Positions 8,692 to 17,278 of a stretch of 64,000 bases of DNA are shown in pieces. The stretch comes from UBA5314 sp035560815 (GTDB taxonomy: Bacteria; Bacillota; Syntrophomonadia; Syntrophomonadales; Syntrophomonadaceae), in the NCBI GenBank assembly GCA_035560815.1, contig DATMYR010000069.1, positions 148,538 through 212,537 of the forward strand, written 5' to 3'. How positions within the stretch are numbered: the first letter of the stretch is position 1; every line of letters begins with the position of its first letter. The notes beneath the pieces are model-generated. The model was not told the DNA's origin, did not search any database, and worked only from the letters and a program-made list of their open reading frames with translations. The position numbers and the translations under genes were made by a program.

Positions 8692-9225
8692 TTATCTATA
8701 TGGCTGACTGAAACGATTATGATGGACCTGGAGATGTGGAAAATCGGCTTCCGTCCGTGAGGCTTTTTCTTCGTCTGGATAGCCAAGGGCAATGATGGCT
8801 TCCACCTTGAATTTATCAGGAATATTTAGAAGATTTCGAATGTAATCCTCAGCGCTCTGGCCGTCACGGTGCAGACGTTCCCGAATTTGAATCCAACAAG
8901 AGCCCAGGCCCATCCAGGCCGCGGTTAAATGGAGTATGATGGAAGCGATGGAGCAGTCCTCTACCCAGACATCACATTTTTGCGGGTCTCCGAGTATTAC
9001 AATGCCCAGGGGGGCGTTTTTCAGAAACGACGAACCATGCTCTTTAGCCTGAGATAATTGAGCAAGAAGCTCCCTATCATCGATTACGATGAATTCCCAG
9101 GGACGCAAACCTCGGGATGAGGGAGATAGTAAAGCAGCTTTAATAAGATGATCCACTTTCTCCTTTTCCACTGGGATGCTTTGGTATCTTCGGATACTAC
9201 GACGCTTTTTTAGCAGCTCAAACAT
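8692..9225 (-). CDS. Nitroreductase family FMN-dependent oxidoreductase
   Basis: This 177-residue flavoprotein of the nitroreductase superfamily starts with the FMN-phosphate motif RRSIRRY and contains SPSSRGLRPWEFIVI. The mid-region DCSIASIILHLTAAWMGLGSCWIQ is the typical dimer-interface/flavin helix. It probably reduces quinones or nitro compounds with NAD(P)H; the true substrate is not visible. ATG 9225 has an AGGACTT-type ribosome site. Confidence 0.9.
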   Translation of the reverse strand: MFELLKKRRSIRRYQSIPVEKEKVDHLIKAALLSPSSRGLRPWEFIVIDDRELLAQLSQAKEHGSSFLKNAPLGIVILGDPQKCDVWVEDCSIASIILHLTAAWMGLGSCWIQIRERLHRDGQSAEDYIRNLLNIPDKFKVEAIIALGYPDEEKASRTEADFPHLQVHHNRFSQPYR

Positions 9226-9396
9226 TATTCAAGTCCTCCCATCATCACAATTCGTATGACCTTAATTTATGCTATCTCCCAATCATGTTCCAGGTCAAGA
9301 ATAGGGTTGAGAGATAGAGGAAATTTCATTCCGGGCACTATTTTTTCATGGAGGAGTTCCCCATTGAATATCGAAAGATACCAGGGAGGTGATCTG

Positions 9397-9606
9397 ATGA
9401 ACTTCTTCAGTAAATTTCTCGAAGGCAGGGAAATCCGGAAACTGGCGGCGGAATATGTGCGCCAGTCGGGACTGACTGCTGCTGAAGCGCATCGTTCTCT
9501 GGAGCGCCAGACAGAACGTCTCCAAATCAGCCGGCCGGGCAAGAGCCAGCTATGGTATATGGAGAAGATCCTTTACGATCTTCAGAGAGACCGGGGGCGT
9601 AGTTAA
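9397..9606 (+). CDS. Small protein of unknown function
   Basis: This 69-residue, basic, mainly helical protein starts MNFFSKFLEGREIRKLAAEY. The ATG at 9397 has a perfect GGGAGGTGA ribosome site, which rejects the longer upstream reading. No family recognised and no membrane segment or cysteine pattern. It precedes another small unknown gene by about 50 bases. Confidence 0.6.
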   Translation: MNFFSKFLEGREIRKLAAEYVRQSGLTAAEAHRSLERQTERLQISRPGKSQLWYMEKILYDLQRDRGRS

Positions 9607-9654
9607 CCTTCCCGAGGAGGCTCGGGTGGCGTAGAAGAAAGGTGGTATAAATCA

Positions 9655-9930
9655 TTGGATTGTCCTGAACACTTAAAAGATATGGACCTACGAAGCATGA
9701 CGGTGATGGAACGGATCCTCTTCTACTCCTATGAAGCGCATAGCGACTTTGAGAGAGCTATGGAGCACATGCATCCCGTAATTATTGAACAGGCCGAGCA
9801 AGGCCTCTATGAGATGTTGGGCATTATCAAAACTGTCAGGGAGAAGATGGAAGATCAGGAACAACTGGCCGTTTTGGATCAAATAGAGAAGGTCCTTGAA
9901 TTGGATTACCAGCATTATCAGGGCGAATAA
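9655..9930 (+). CDS. Small acidic helical protein of unknown function
   Basis: This 91-residue protein starts with TTG after AAAGGTGG. It is Glu/Met-rich and predicted all-helical, with heptad-like stretches from about residue 40 to 85. No family recognised. It probably forms a short operon with the gene at 9397. Confidence 0.6.
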   Translation: MDCPEHLKDMDLRSMTVMERILFYSYEAHSDFERAMEHMHPVIIEQAEQGLYEMLGIIKTVREKMEDQEQLAVLDQIEKVLELDYQHYQGE

Positions 9931-9999
9931 CGTAATCAGCGGATTCTTTTTCTTGCAAATGTTCATCCTATAAGAAAATGCGAGGAAAGGGTGCAGTCC

Positions 10000-10206
10000 A
10001 TGTCGGAAGGAACGATCCAGATTCTATCCAAAGGACCAGCTATCGTAGCCGGGCATATTCATTTGATCGATGACATGGGGAATACGATTAAAAGTGAGAC
10101 TCCCATTGCGCTATGCCGGTGCGGAAAGTCAGAAACGATGCCTTTTTGTGATAGCATTAACAAGGGTCATATGAAAACCTGCCAGCGGGCGGAACAACTC
10201 CTGTAA
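10000..10206 (+). CDS. CDGSH-type iron-sulfur protein with altered ligand motif
   Basis: This 68-residue protein resembles the small CDGSH/mitoNEET-like [2Fe-2S] family. It has an N-terminal strand region (GPAIVAGHIHLIDDMGN) and then the motif CRCGKSETMPFCDSINKGH. The canonical pattern is C-x-C-x2-S-x3-P-x-C-D-x2-H. The three Cys are present (C39, C41, C50), but the position of the His ligand holds Asn (N54), with His at +3. ATG 10000 was preferred over GTG 9991 by spacing from GAGGAAAGG. A terminator follows. Confidence 0.82.
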   Translation: MSEGTIQILSKGPAIVAGHIHLIDDMGNTIKSETPIALCRCGKSETMPFCDSINKGHMKTCQRAEQLL

Positions 10207-10270
10207 GCGTAGAATGTCTATCCGCCCGCCTAAAGCTTAAAAAAGGGCCTTTGATCCCACCTCTCAAGAA

Positions 10271-10294
10271 AAACCCCGGTATCGGGGTTTTTTT
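10271..10294 (+). terminator. Intrinsic terminator after the CDGSH-type gene
   Basis: AAACCCCG/CGGGGTTT with a four-base loop and a seven-T tail. Confidence 0.85.
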
Positions 10295-10408
10295 ATCTTT
10301 ATATATAACCAATGGTTAGGACTTAACTAGCTCAATTACCTGTGCCTTATCTGGACAATTGAAAGAAGGAATTATTGATGCTTAACGGCAAACCCAGCTA
10401 TCAATTTA

Positions 10409-10996
10409 TTACGAAGGGAACTCAACAATAAAATTGTCGTAGCCCAGGTAATCCATTTGTTCTGCTATCTTCTTCCTCACATCTTTTCCGGCCAGCTTCT
10501 CGCATAAATATAAGCCCAGGTCAATGGCTGCAGTCACCCCCCGCGCGGTTATAATGACGCCTTCATCCACAATCCTTCTTTCGGATATTGCACCAGTTAA
10601 TGGCTGAAGGTAGGTCATGAGCTGTGGATGGGTGGTGGCTTTTCTATTTCGCAGTAGACCTAACCAGCCTAACAACAGGCTTCCCCCACAGACTGATGCA
10701 ATGGTTGCGTTCGTAGCAATGGTTTTGAACCAGTCCACAAATGCCGGATTTTGGATCAGTTTACTAACCCCGGATCCACCGGGAATCACAATATAATCAT
10801 AAACCGACAGGTCATTGGCCCAATGATCGGGGATGATGGTAAGGCCTTCAACAGAGACCACCCTGTTCTCCAGGGCGCACACTTCATACTCAAGGTCCTG
10901 AATAAATCCCATAGTTTTCAGGCGGGTGACGGGATCATAAACACCAATGAAGTCAAGGGTCGTCATGTCTTCATAGATAAAAAAAGCGATCTTCAT
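10409..10996 (-). CDS. DJ-1/PfpI family protein (ThiJ/isonitrile-hydratase-like)
   Basis: This 195-residue protein of the DJ-1/PfpI superfamily has a conserved Glu/Asp-rich N terminus (FFIYEDMTTLDFIGVYD), IVIPGG, and the nucleophile-elbow Cys in ASVCGGSLLLG followed by ATTHP. This arrangement is closest to isonitrile hydratase/transcription-regulator-like members lacking a DNA-binding tail. Start ATG 10996 has AAAGGAG upstream; the 18-codon N-terminal extension is rejected. The physiological substrate is unknown. Confidence 0.87.
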   Translation of the reverse strand: MKIAFFIYEDMTTLDFIGVYDPVTRLKTMGFIQDLEYEVCALENRVVSVEGLTIIPDHWANDLSVYDYIVIPGGSGVSKLIQNPAFVDWFKTIATNATIASVCGGSLLLGWLGLLRNRKATTHPQLMTYLQPLTGAISERRIVDEGVIITARGVTAAIDLGLYLCEKLAGKDVRKKIAEQMDYLGYDNFIVEFPS

Positions 10997-11088
10997 ACTT
11001 CGCGCTCCTTTCTCCCCGATTTCCTGGTTATTTCCCAGGGAATCATTCAAATGTATGCCGAGAAGTATTTATTGATCAGTCCTTCACA

Positions 11089-12180
11089 TTAGTTTAGAAT
11101 CTGGACAACATGCCGGGCAATGGCCAGGCATGAGGTCAGACCGGGTGATTCAATCCCGATTAGATTAATGAGACCGGGAAAGCCTCGATCGCTCTCCTCC
11201 TGAATAACGAAATCTCTGGCCTTCGGATCACCGGGGCCTTGTAGTTTTGGTCTGATTCCAGAGAAGTCAGGGCTTAGATCCTGTGGTTGTAGATGAGGAA
11301 GATATTTACAGGCGGCTTCGAAGAACTCAGACTGGTGATCCTCGCTTACCGAATAATCCAGATCATTCACGTAGAAGGCATTGGGCCCCAAGCGCAACCC
11401 ACCACCACTATCGATGGTCAAGTGTATTCCCAGGCTGATAGGCCCTGGCAAAGGATATATTAAATGGTTTACCGGGAAGCGGCGGTGGATTTTATAATAC
11501 TCTCCTTTACAAGGAAACATGCGATAACCGCAGGCATCCAGATCCAGTCCCAACATAGCAGCCATGGTCGAAGCCGACAAGCCGGAGGCGTTAATCAGTA
11601 CCTGTGCTTTAATGTTCTCAACCGGGGTTTCGATAATGTAGCCGTCCCCATCATAGACCAGACTCTCTACTGGTGAAGAGAAAAGGAAGATGACCTGGTT
11701 TTCCCGGCCCTGGTAGTTGAGGGCCTTCATTAGCCCGTGGGAGTCGACAATGCCAGTGCATGGTACCAGCAGGGAGCTTTCAGCTAGAATTGCAGGCTCC
11801 ATCGTCTTGATTTCATACTTGCCGAGAGTGCGTACTGTGATGCCGTTCGCCTCAGCCTGTTTCCGGAGCCGGTCCAACTGCGGATCGTCAGACATATGGC
11901 TGGTAATGATCTTGCCGGTGCAATGATGAATTATATTATATTTTTCACAGAATGCGTAGAGTAGAGCCCGGCCTTCTACACACAACCTGGTTTTGAGCAT
12001 AGAGGAAGGGTAGTAAATCCCCGAATGTATCACTTCACTGTTGCGGCTGGAGGTTTCCAAACCAAAACTACGATTCTTCTCCAACACTGCTATACTGCAT
12101 CTCGAATGGGAGGAAATCTCTCTAGCCAGGGCCAGGCCCACCACGCCAGCTCCGATAATGGCTATGTCCACCTTTTCCAC
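11089..12180 (-). CDS. FAD-dependent oxidoreductase, L-2-hydroxyglutarate oxidase-like (LhgO family)
   Basis: This 363-residue DAO-family flavoprotein begins with the dinucleotide motif DIAIIGAGVVGLALARE. SSRNSEVIHSGIYYP follows, the signature of LhgO-type 2-hydroxyacid oxidases/dehydrogenases. A C-terminal FSGIRPKLQGPG block and GIESPGLTSCLAIARHV complete the FAD site. The GTG start at 12180 is supported by GATAGGAG seven bases upstream. It probably oxidises an L-2-hydroxyacid or related substrate. Confidence 0.87.
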   Translation of the reverse strand: MEKVDIAIIGAGVVGLALAREISSHSRCSIAVLEKNRSFGLETSSRNSEVIHSGIYYPSSMLKTRLCVEGRALLYAFCEKYNIIHHCTGKIITSHMSDDPQLDRLRKQAEANGITVRTLGKYEIKTMEPAILAESSLLVPCTGIVDSHGLMKALNYQGRENQVIFLFSSPVESLVYDGDGYIIETPVENIKAQVLINASGLSASTMAAMLGLDLDACGYRMFPCKGEYYKIHRRFPVNHLIYPLPGPISLGIHLTIDSGGGLRLGPNAFYVNDLDYSVSEDHQSEFFEAACKYLPHLQPQDLSPDFSGIRPKLQGPGDPKARDFVIQEESDRGFPGLINLIGIESPGLTSCLAIARHVVQILN

Positions 12181-12565
12181 TTTTCTTCTCCTATCCTCTT
12201 GTTGGTTTGCATCCTGACCTCGGTTGGGAAAGCCGGGCCTGGGCTGGTACCAGCTGCCCATAGAATGCTCTCCTCTGATCTTCTCCCATTTTAGTCAAAT
12301 CCCTGCCCGGGTGCATCAAAAACTACCCGAATATTTCAACCACTCAAGAGAAAAATCACCGGCATGGCAGCGTTTCAGAATGTTGAAAGATGATTCTTTT
12401 CAGAATTCTCCGTTTTTGGAAGCGGTTGAAGGGATATGATGAAGAGTCAACGAATACATATGTAAAAATATGGTAAACGCAAGATATTTGTAAACCATTA
12501 TTGTGCCATTCGCAGTTGTACCCCTGTCTGAAAATGGAAATGGATGAGGAAACAGGAGGTGATAA
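12181..12565. other. Divergent intergenic region
   Basis: 385 bases between the divergent LhgO-like and stalk-domain genes. It holds the two ribosome sites at its ends. I see no terminator or convincing -35/-10 pair, only AT-rich sequence from about 12420 to 12500 that may contain the promoter for the plus-strand gene. Confidence 0.4.
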
Positions 12566-13054
12566 TTGGCCATGACCGGAGTGAATAAAAACAGAATCCT
12601 AACCGGGGTTGGTGTATTGGTGGTTATTTGGATGCTCATGAATGCTTACCCGGTATCAGCAACCAGTATCGATTTACAGCCGGGCTCCAATGAAGTGGTA
12701 GTAGACGGGAACAGTCTCTGGGTGGAGGAGGCCCCCTATATCAAGGAAGGACGCACTATGGTGCCGTTAGATTTGATCTCCCAAGCTTTTCAAGCACCAG
12801 CGGACACCTTTTATACCGATAACGGATTGCAAGTGCGCATTCTCTTTCGCAATGTTACCGTCTTTCTCCAGGTAGGGGAGCAGGGTGCTCATTTCATCAA
12901 GCAGTTTGATCAGGAAGCGGTGACAAAAATGGACGTAGCGCCAGAAATCGTCGATGGAAGGGTGTTTGTGCCTCTTTGTTTTATCGCCCAAGGCTGGGGG
13001 GCTATTGTTAACTGGGATGACTCCACAGAATGCATTACTATCCAAAAAGAATAA
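12566..13054 (+). CDS. Exported copper-amine-oxidase N-terminal (stalk) domain protein
   Basis: This 162-residue protein has a signal peptide (about residues 9-33, cleavage near VSA-T) and one stalk-type domain. The characteristic pattern is V-DG..L....PYIKEGRTMVPLDLI and DGRVFVPLCFIAQGWGAIVNWDDSTECITIQ. In Clostridia this domain is a common extracellular module without copper chemistry. The TTG start at 12566 fits AGGAGGTGA better than ATG 12572. A longer relative lies at 44138. Confidence 0.85.
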   Translation: MAMTGVNKNRILTGVGVLVVIWMLMNAYPVSATSIDLQPGSNEVVVDGNSLWVEEAPYIKEGRTMVPLDLISQAFQAPADTFYTDNGLQVRILFRNVTVFLQVGEQGAHFIKQFDQEAVTKMDVAPEIVDGRVFVPLCFIAQGWGAIVNWDDSTECITIQKE

Positions 13055-13093
13055 GATTTAGGCTTCTCTCACGAGGGAATTGGCCAAATACCA

Positions 13094-13125
13094 AAATAAA
13101 AAAGGGTTGGCATACTGCCAACCCT
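13094..13125 (-). terminator. Terminator of the first zinc-ribbon gene (minus strand)
   Basis: A 10-bp perfect stem, AGGGTTGGCA/TGCCAACCCT (13103-13112 and 13116-13125), with a 3-base loop. On the minus strand it is followed by a T-rich run (TTTTTTATTTT). It may also stop the plus-strand 12566 transcript, but less well. Confidence 0.8.
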
Positions 13126-13140
13126 ATTGAAAATTCTTAT

Positions 13141-13446
13141 TTATCTATAGCTTTTACTCCTGTTGGCCTGGAAGCAATCCCGGCAATATACTGGTCTGTC
13201 ACCCGTGGGTTCAAAAGGCACCGTAGTCTCCTGCCCGCAAGTGGCACATACAGTTTTGAACATGGGACGATCCTCTTTAAACCGAGAATTACCCTGATTG
13301 CGCTGTTGTTTACGCGCCTTTCTACATGGGGGGCACCGGCCAGGCAGATTCTCAAAGCCTTTTTCTGCATAAAACTCCTGTTCAGACGCTGAGAATAGAA
13401 ACTCAGTTCCACAATCCTGGCATGTTAGGTACTTGTCTTCAAACAT
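13141..13446 (-). CDS. Two-module zinc-ribbon protein (CxxC pairs), copy 1
   Basis: This 101-residue protein has four CxxC pairs: CQDC (9-12), CPPC, CATC and CRDC. That gives two zinc ribbons, with FLFSASEQEFYAEKGFENLPGRCPPCR forming the first and CATCGQETTVPFEPTGDRPVYCRDCF the second. It is a widespread small bacterial family of unknown function, possibly nucleic-acid binding because the linker is Arg/Lys-rich. A close paralogue lies at 28975. Both share promoter architecture and a conserved leader. Confidence 0.88.
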   Translation of the reverse strand: MFEDKYLTCQDCGTEFLFSASEQEFYAEKGFENLPGRCPPCRKARKQQRNQGNSRFKEDRPMFKTVCATCGQETTVPFEPTGDRPVYCRDCFQANRSKSYR

Positions 13447-13523
13447 TTATACATCTCCCTTCTGGAAATACCCTTGGACTTTGTTCTCCCAAAAGGAGAT
13501 CATTGCAAGAACAAGGCACTTTA
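13447..13523 (-). promoter_or_regulatory. Conserved 5' leader of zinc-ribbon gene copy 1
   Basis: The roughly 70-base transcribed leader aligns almost base for base with the leader of copy 2 (29281-29357). Shared blocks are TTGCCTTGTTCTT, TGATCTCCTTTT, AGTCCAAG and GAAGGGAGATG. The ATCTCC near the 5' end can pair either with the local GGGAGA or with the GGAGAT of the ribosome site, so two exclusive folds are possible. Confidence 0.5.
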
Positions 13524-13552
13524 ATTATAAGCCGCCTATGTCCTTCTGTCAA
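13524..13552 (-). promoter_or_regulatory. Sigma-A promoter of zinc-ribbon gene copy 1
   Basis: On the minus strand, TTGACA (13552-13547), a 17-bp spacer and TATAAT (13529-13524) match the consensus exactly. Confidence 0.85.
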
Positions 13553-13682
13553 AAAATTCCAAGAGCTCGAATGCCCGGTAAAATGAATTCCCGGATAGAT
13601 TAAGAGTGCCCAATTGTTTGCTTTTCCATACTCGGAAAGGAAAGAAAGATATTATCCAATAAATTTTCATTTTGTGCATAGA

Positions 13683-14927
13683 TCAATCCTGAGCTGCGTA
13701 TTTACCCGCCACATAACCGGTAGAAAAAGCAGCCTGCAGGTTATATCCCCCTGTATATCCATCGACATCGAGAACCTCTCCGGCAAAATAAAGACCTTTT
13801 ACCAACCTGGATTCCATGGTTTTGGGGTTGACTTCTTTTACGTCCACTCCTCCGGCAGTGACAATGGCCTCGGCGATGGGACGTGTGCCATGGACGGTCA
13901 TGGTCAACTCTTTCAATAATCCGACCAAACTCAGCCGCTCCGTACGGGTGACCTGATGGCATTCCTTTTCCGGGTCAATACTGCTGAGACGGATCATCAC
14001 CGGTATCATTTTCTGGGGCAGTAAGTCGTTCAAAGCATTTTTAAATATCTTGCGGGAATATTTGGCCAAATCGCGCTGCAGGCGTTCATCCAACTTCTCT
14101 GGACTGAGGGCTGGTTTCAGATCCAACTTCAAGATCACCGGCTGCTGTTTCTTGATGAGATATTCCCCGATATCATGACTCATAGACAGGATAATAGGGC
14201 CAGAAAGACCGTAGTGGGTAAACAGCAATTCGCCAAAGTCATGATTAATGGCCTTGCCTTGCTGGGTAAACGAGCTGGCTTTAACATTTTTCAGACTTAA
14301 TCCCTGCAAGTCCTTGATCCAAGTCTCCGCTGCCAGGAGCGGCACCAGGCCGGGGCGGGGGTCAATGATCCGGTGGCCGGCTTGGGATGCCCACCGGTAT
14401 CCGTCTCCGGTTGAACCGGTAGCGGGATAGGAAAGGCCACCGGTAGTAATAATAATTGCATCAGCAGCCAGGTTCCCCTTATCGCAAATAAGGCCTGAAA
14501 CTTTCCCTTCTGCAAACTTGATGCGCTGAACCGTGTTGGAGGTCAGGATTTCCACACCAAGGCCTTTGGCGTTTTCGTATAACACCTTGACTACATCACT
14601 GGCTTTATCTGAAACGGGGAAAACCCGGTTGCCTCTTTCCACTTTGGTCTCTAATCCGCGTTCATGAAAAAATGCCAGTAAATCCAGGTTGGAAAACTCG
14701 CTGAACGCACTGTAGAGGAACCGGCCATTGCCGGGAAAGCCCTTGATTAAATCATCACTGTCTACCGATGCAGTCATATTGCACCTGCCTTTGCCAGTGA
14801 TGCTCAGTTTTTTGCCAACCCTATTGGCTTTTTCTACCAGGAAAACTCGGGCTCCATGGATAGCAGCCATGCTGGCGGCCATCATTCCTGCCGGCCCGGC
14901 CCCGATTACTACAACTCTCTTCACCAA
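13683..14927 (-). CDS. HI0933/BaiN-type FAD-dependent oxidoreductase
   Basis: This 414-residue flavoprotein has the N-terminal FAD motif VVVIGAGPAGMMAA and then VEKANRVGKKLSITGKGRCNMT, the hallmark of the HI0933/YhiN/BaiN family. A second conserved region, TTGGLSYPATGSTGDGYRWA, and a C-terminal FAD block (GLYFAGEVLDVDGYTGGYNLQAAFSTG) are present. The reaction is not established for most members. TTG 14927 lies seven bases after AGGAGG and is preferred to GTG 14924. Confidence 0.9.
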   Translation of the reverse strand: MVKRVVVIGAGPAGMMAASMAAIHGARVFLVEKANRVGKKLSITGKGRCNMTASVDSDDLIKGFPGNGRFLYSAFSEFSNLDLLAFFHERGLETKVERGNRVFPVSDKASDVVKVLYENAKGLGVEILTSNTVQRIKFAEGKVSGLICDKGNLAADAIIITTGGLSYPATGSTGDGYRWASQAGHRIIDPRPGLVPLLAAETWIKDLQGLSLKNVKASSFTQQGKAINHDFGELLFTHYGLSGPIILSMSHDIGEYLIKKQQPVILKLDLKPALSPEKLDERLQRDLAKYSRKIFKNALNDLLPQKMIPVMIRLSSIDPEKECHQVTRTERLSLVGLLKELTMTVHGTRPIAEAIVTAGGVDVKEVNPKTMESRLVKGLYFAGEVLDVDGYTGGYNLQAAFSTGYVAGKYAAQD

Positions 14928-15121
14928 GCGTGAACCTCCTGCAAATCTAGCTAGGGGGACAGTTCCTTGCAACGTCCCCTGTACAGTATTTTTACATGAA
15001 TAGGGCGATCCAATCAACATTGCTGAGATACAATCGATTTCGTTAAGTGTTTTTGCATCCTTTCGAGAAAGAAAAAACCGGGGGACGGTGAACTGTGCCC
15101 TATCACCCTGTTGAATAATAT

Positions 15122-15150
15122 TTGAAGTTGCGCTTCATCCCTGGTATAAT
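15122..15150 (+). promoter_or_regulatory. Sigma-A promoter of typA
   Basis: TTGAAG (15122-15127), a 17-bp spacer, TATAAT (15145-15150), about 90 bases before the typA start. Confidence 0.8.
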
Positions 15151-15239
15151 AGAAATGTTGTCCCGATGGTACGATGATACGCATTGGGTTGAAAATAAAG
15201 TGGCCTCGCTTACGAGGAGTTGGAAAGGGTAGATCAGTC

Positions 15240-17063
15240 ATGGCGAATAGGTCTTTAAGAAACATTGCTATCATCGCCCATGTGGATCATGGCAAGACCA
15301 CATTGGTGGATAAGTTATTGAGATATAGCGGATATTTCCGTAATAACCAGGTTATGGTTGAGAGGGTCATGGACAGCAATGATCTGGAACGGGAACGTGG
15401 TATTACGATTTTATCCAAGAATACCAGTATCATATACGAAAGCACAAAAATCAACATTGTTGACACCCCTGGGCATTCTGACTTTAGCGGGGAAGTAGAA
15501 CGTATTGTCAGGATGGTTGATGGTGTCCTTTTGCTGGTGGATGCCTTTGAGGGTACCATGCCCCAGACGCGGTTTGTCTTGAAAAAGGCTTTGGAAGCTG
15601 GGTTGAAGCCCATAGTGGTCATCAACAAGATCGACCGGCCTGGTGCCAGACCTGAAGAAGTGGTAGATAAAGTACTGGATCTATTTATTGATCTGGAAGC
15701 GGCAGAAGACCAGCTTGATTTTCCGGTAGTCTACACCTCTGCTAAACAAGGATATGCAAAAATCAATCTGGATGATGATATCACAGATATGAAACCCTTG
15801 TTGGATATGATTATAGAAAAGATGCCGGCTCCGGAAGGGGACCCGGATGGGCCTTTTCAGTTGGTGATATCTTCTATCGATTATGACAATTATGTAGGCA
15901 GAATTGGTGTAGGCAAGATTAGCCGTGGGGTTGTCTCCAAAGGCCAGGAAGTGGTATTGTGCAACACCGGTGATAAGGAAAAACGGGTTAAAGTCAACAC
16001 CCTCTATACCTTTGAAGGTCTTAAAAAGGCTGAGACACTTCAGGCCATGGCCGGAGAAATTGTTGCTGTGTCTGGGATCGAAGATATTAATATTGGAGAT
16101 ACCCTTTGTTCAACAGACTTCGTGGAACCGGGGGCTTTTGTGGATATTGATGAGCCCACCATTTCTATGAATTTTGTTATCAATAACAGTCCCATGGCAG
16201 GGCTGGAAGGAAGCTATATTACCAGCCGCCATTTAAGGGATCGCTTGGAACGAGAACTGTTATCCAATATATCTTTGCAGGTAGAAGAGTTGAGCCCTGA
16301 TTGTTTTAAGGTTTCAGGCCGAGGGGAACTCCACCTCTCCATATTAATGGAGTCTATGCGCAGGGAAGGATATGAATTTGCCGTTACCCGCCCGGAAGTC
16401 ATATTAAAAATGATTGATGGCGTAGTCAACGAACCGATGGAAAGATTGTTTATAGAGGTTCCCGATGATTTTGTGGGGACGGTGATTGAAGGCCTGGGAA
16501 AACGTAAAGGCGAGCTTTTGAGCATGAATAATGGCACGGGAAGCACGGTGAAGTTGGAATTCCTAATACCAGCCCGTGGCCTTATTGGGTATCGGACTGA
16601 GTTCTTAACCGATACCAAGGGTAATGGTGTTCTAAACCACGTTTTTGAAAACTATCAACCCTTTAGAGGTGAGATCACCACACGTACCAAGGGGTCGTTA
16701 GTTGCTTCGGAAAGTGGTACCGCAGTTGCATACGGACTCTTCAACGCTCAGGAAAGAGGGAATCTCTTTATAGATGCCGGTGTTGAAGTTTATGCTGGCA
16801 TGATTGTTGGCGAGAATGCCCGCAGCGTAGACATAACGGTGAATGTCTGCAAAAAGAAGCATTTGACCAATACCCGGTCTTCGGGGAACGATGACGCTTT
16901 GCGTTTAACCCCGCCGATGAATATGACTTTGGAGAAATGCCTGGAATTTATTAATGATGATGAGTTATTGGAAGTTACGCCTCAATCCTTGCGTTTGAGG
17001 AAAATGATTCTGGACAAGAGTGAGCGGGACAGATCCGGAAAGCGGAGGGAACAAGCGTCGTGA
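15240..17063 (+). CDS. typA: Ribosome-associated GTPase TypA/BipA
   Basis: This 607-residue translational GTPase is related to EF-G and acts in ribosome assembly and stress adaptation. G1 reads AHVDHGKTT, G2 RGITI, G3 DTPGH and G4 NKIDR. Domains II, III and V follow, ending with the TypA-specific C-terminal domain (ARGLIGYRTEF and KKKHLTNTRSSGNDDALRLTPP). ATG 15240 gives the standard N terminus MANRSLRNIAIIAH. The upstream reading (22 extra codons) has no ribosome site. Confidence 0.97.
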   Translation: MANRSLRNIAIIAHVDHGKTTLVDKLLRYSGYFRNNQVMVERVMDSNDLERERGITILSKNTSIIYESTKINIVDTPGHSDFSGEVERIVRMVDGVLLLVDAFEGTMPQTRFVLKKALEAGLKPIVVINKIDRPGARPEEVVDKVLDLFIDLEAAEDQLDFPVVYTSAKQGYAKINLDDDITDMKPLLDMIIEKMPAPEGDPDGPFQLVISSIDYDNYVGRIGVGKISRGVVSKGQEVVLCNTGDKEKRVKVNTLYTFEGLKKAETLQAMAGEIVAVSGIEDINIGDTLCSTDFVEPGAFVDIDEPTISMNFVINNSPMAGLEGSYITSRHLRDRLERELLSNISLQVEELSPDCFKVSGRGELHLSILMESMRREGYEFAVTRPEVILKMIDGVVNEPMERLFIEVPDDFVGTVIEGLGKRKGELLSMNNGTGSTVKLEFLIPARGLIGYRTEFLTDTKGNGVLNHVFENYQPFRGEITTRTKGSLVASESGTAVAYGLFNAQERGNLFIDAGVEVYAGMIVGENARSVDITVNVCKKKHLTNTRSSGNDDALRLTPPMNMTLEKCLEFINDDELLEVTPQSLRLRKMILDKSERDRSGKRREQAS

Positions 17064-17107
17064 CTGGATTCTGAGAACAGTGAGTCCCATTAAAGGAATG
17101 ATAAACA

Positions 17108-17142
17108 CGAAACCCGGACACGAAAAGGTCCGGGTTTCGTTT
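17108..17142 (+). terminator. Terminator after typA
   Basis: A 12-bp perfect stem CGAAACCCGGAC/GTCCGGGTTTCG with an 8-base loop and a short T tail that merges into the -35 of the next promoter. Confidence 0.75.
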
Positions 17143-17169
17143 GACATGTCATCGCTTATCTAGTAAAAT
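17141..17169 (+). promoter_or_regulatory. Sigma-A promoter of the EF-G paralogue
   Basis: TTGACA (17141-17146), 17-bp spacer, TAAAAT (17164-17169). The -35 begins inside the tail of the typA terminator. Confidence 0.8.
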
Positions 17170-17278
17170 TATATTTCGGGTGCAAATATAGCCCTTTGTC
17201 AAGGGAATTGATCATTAGCGGATATTTCGGCATCACATCATGTATGCCGTTAATTTTTTGTCAAAAGGAGATTCGATC

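Noticed and set aside
13137..13412. Alternative-frame ORFs over both zinc-ribbon genes
   Set aside because: They recur at both copies only because the DNA is homologous; the CxxC frame has the ribosome site and the motif.
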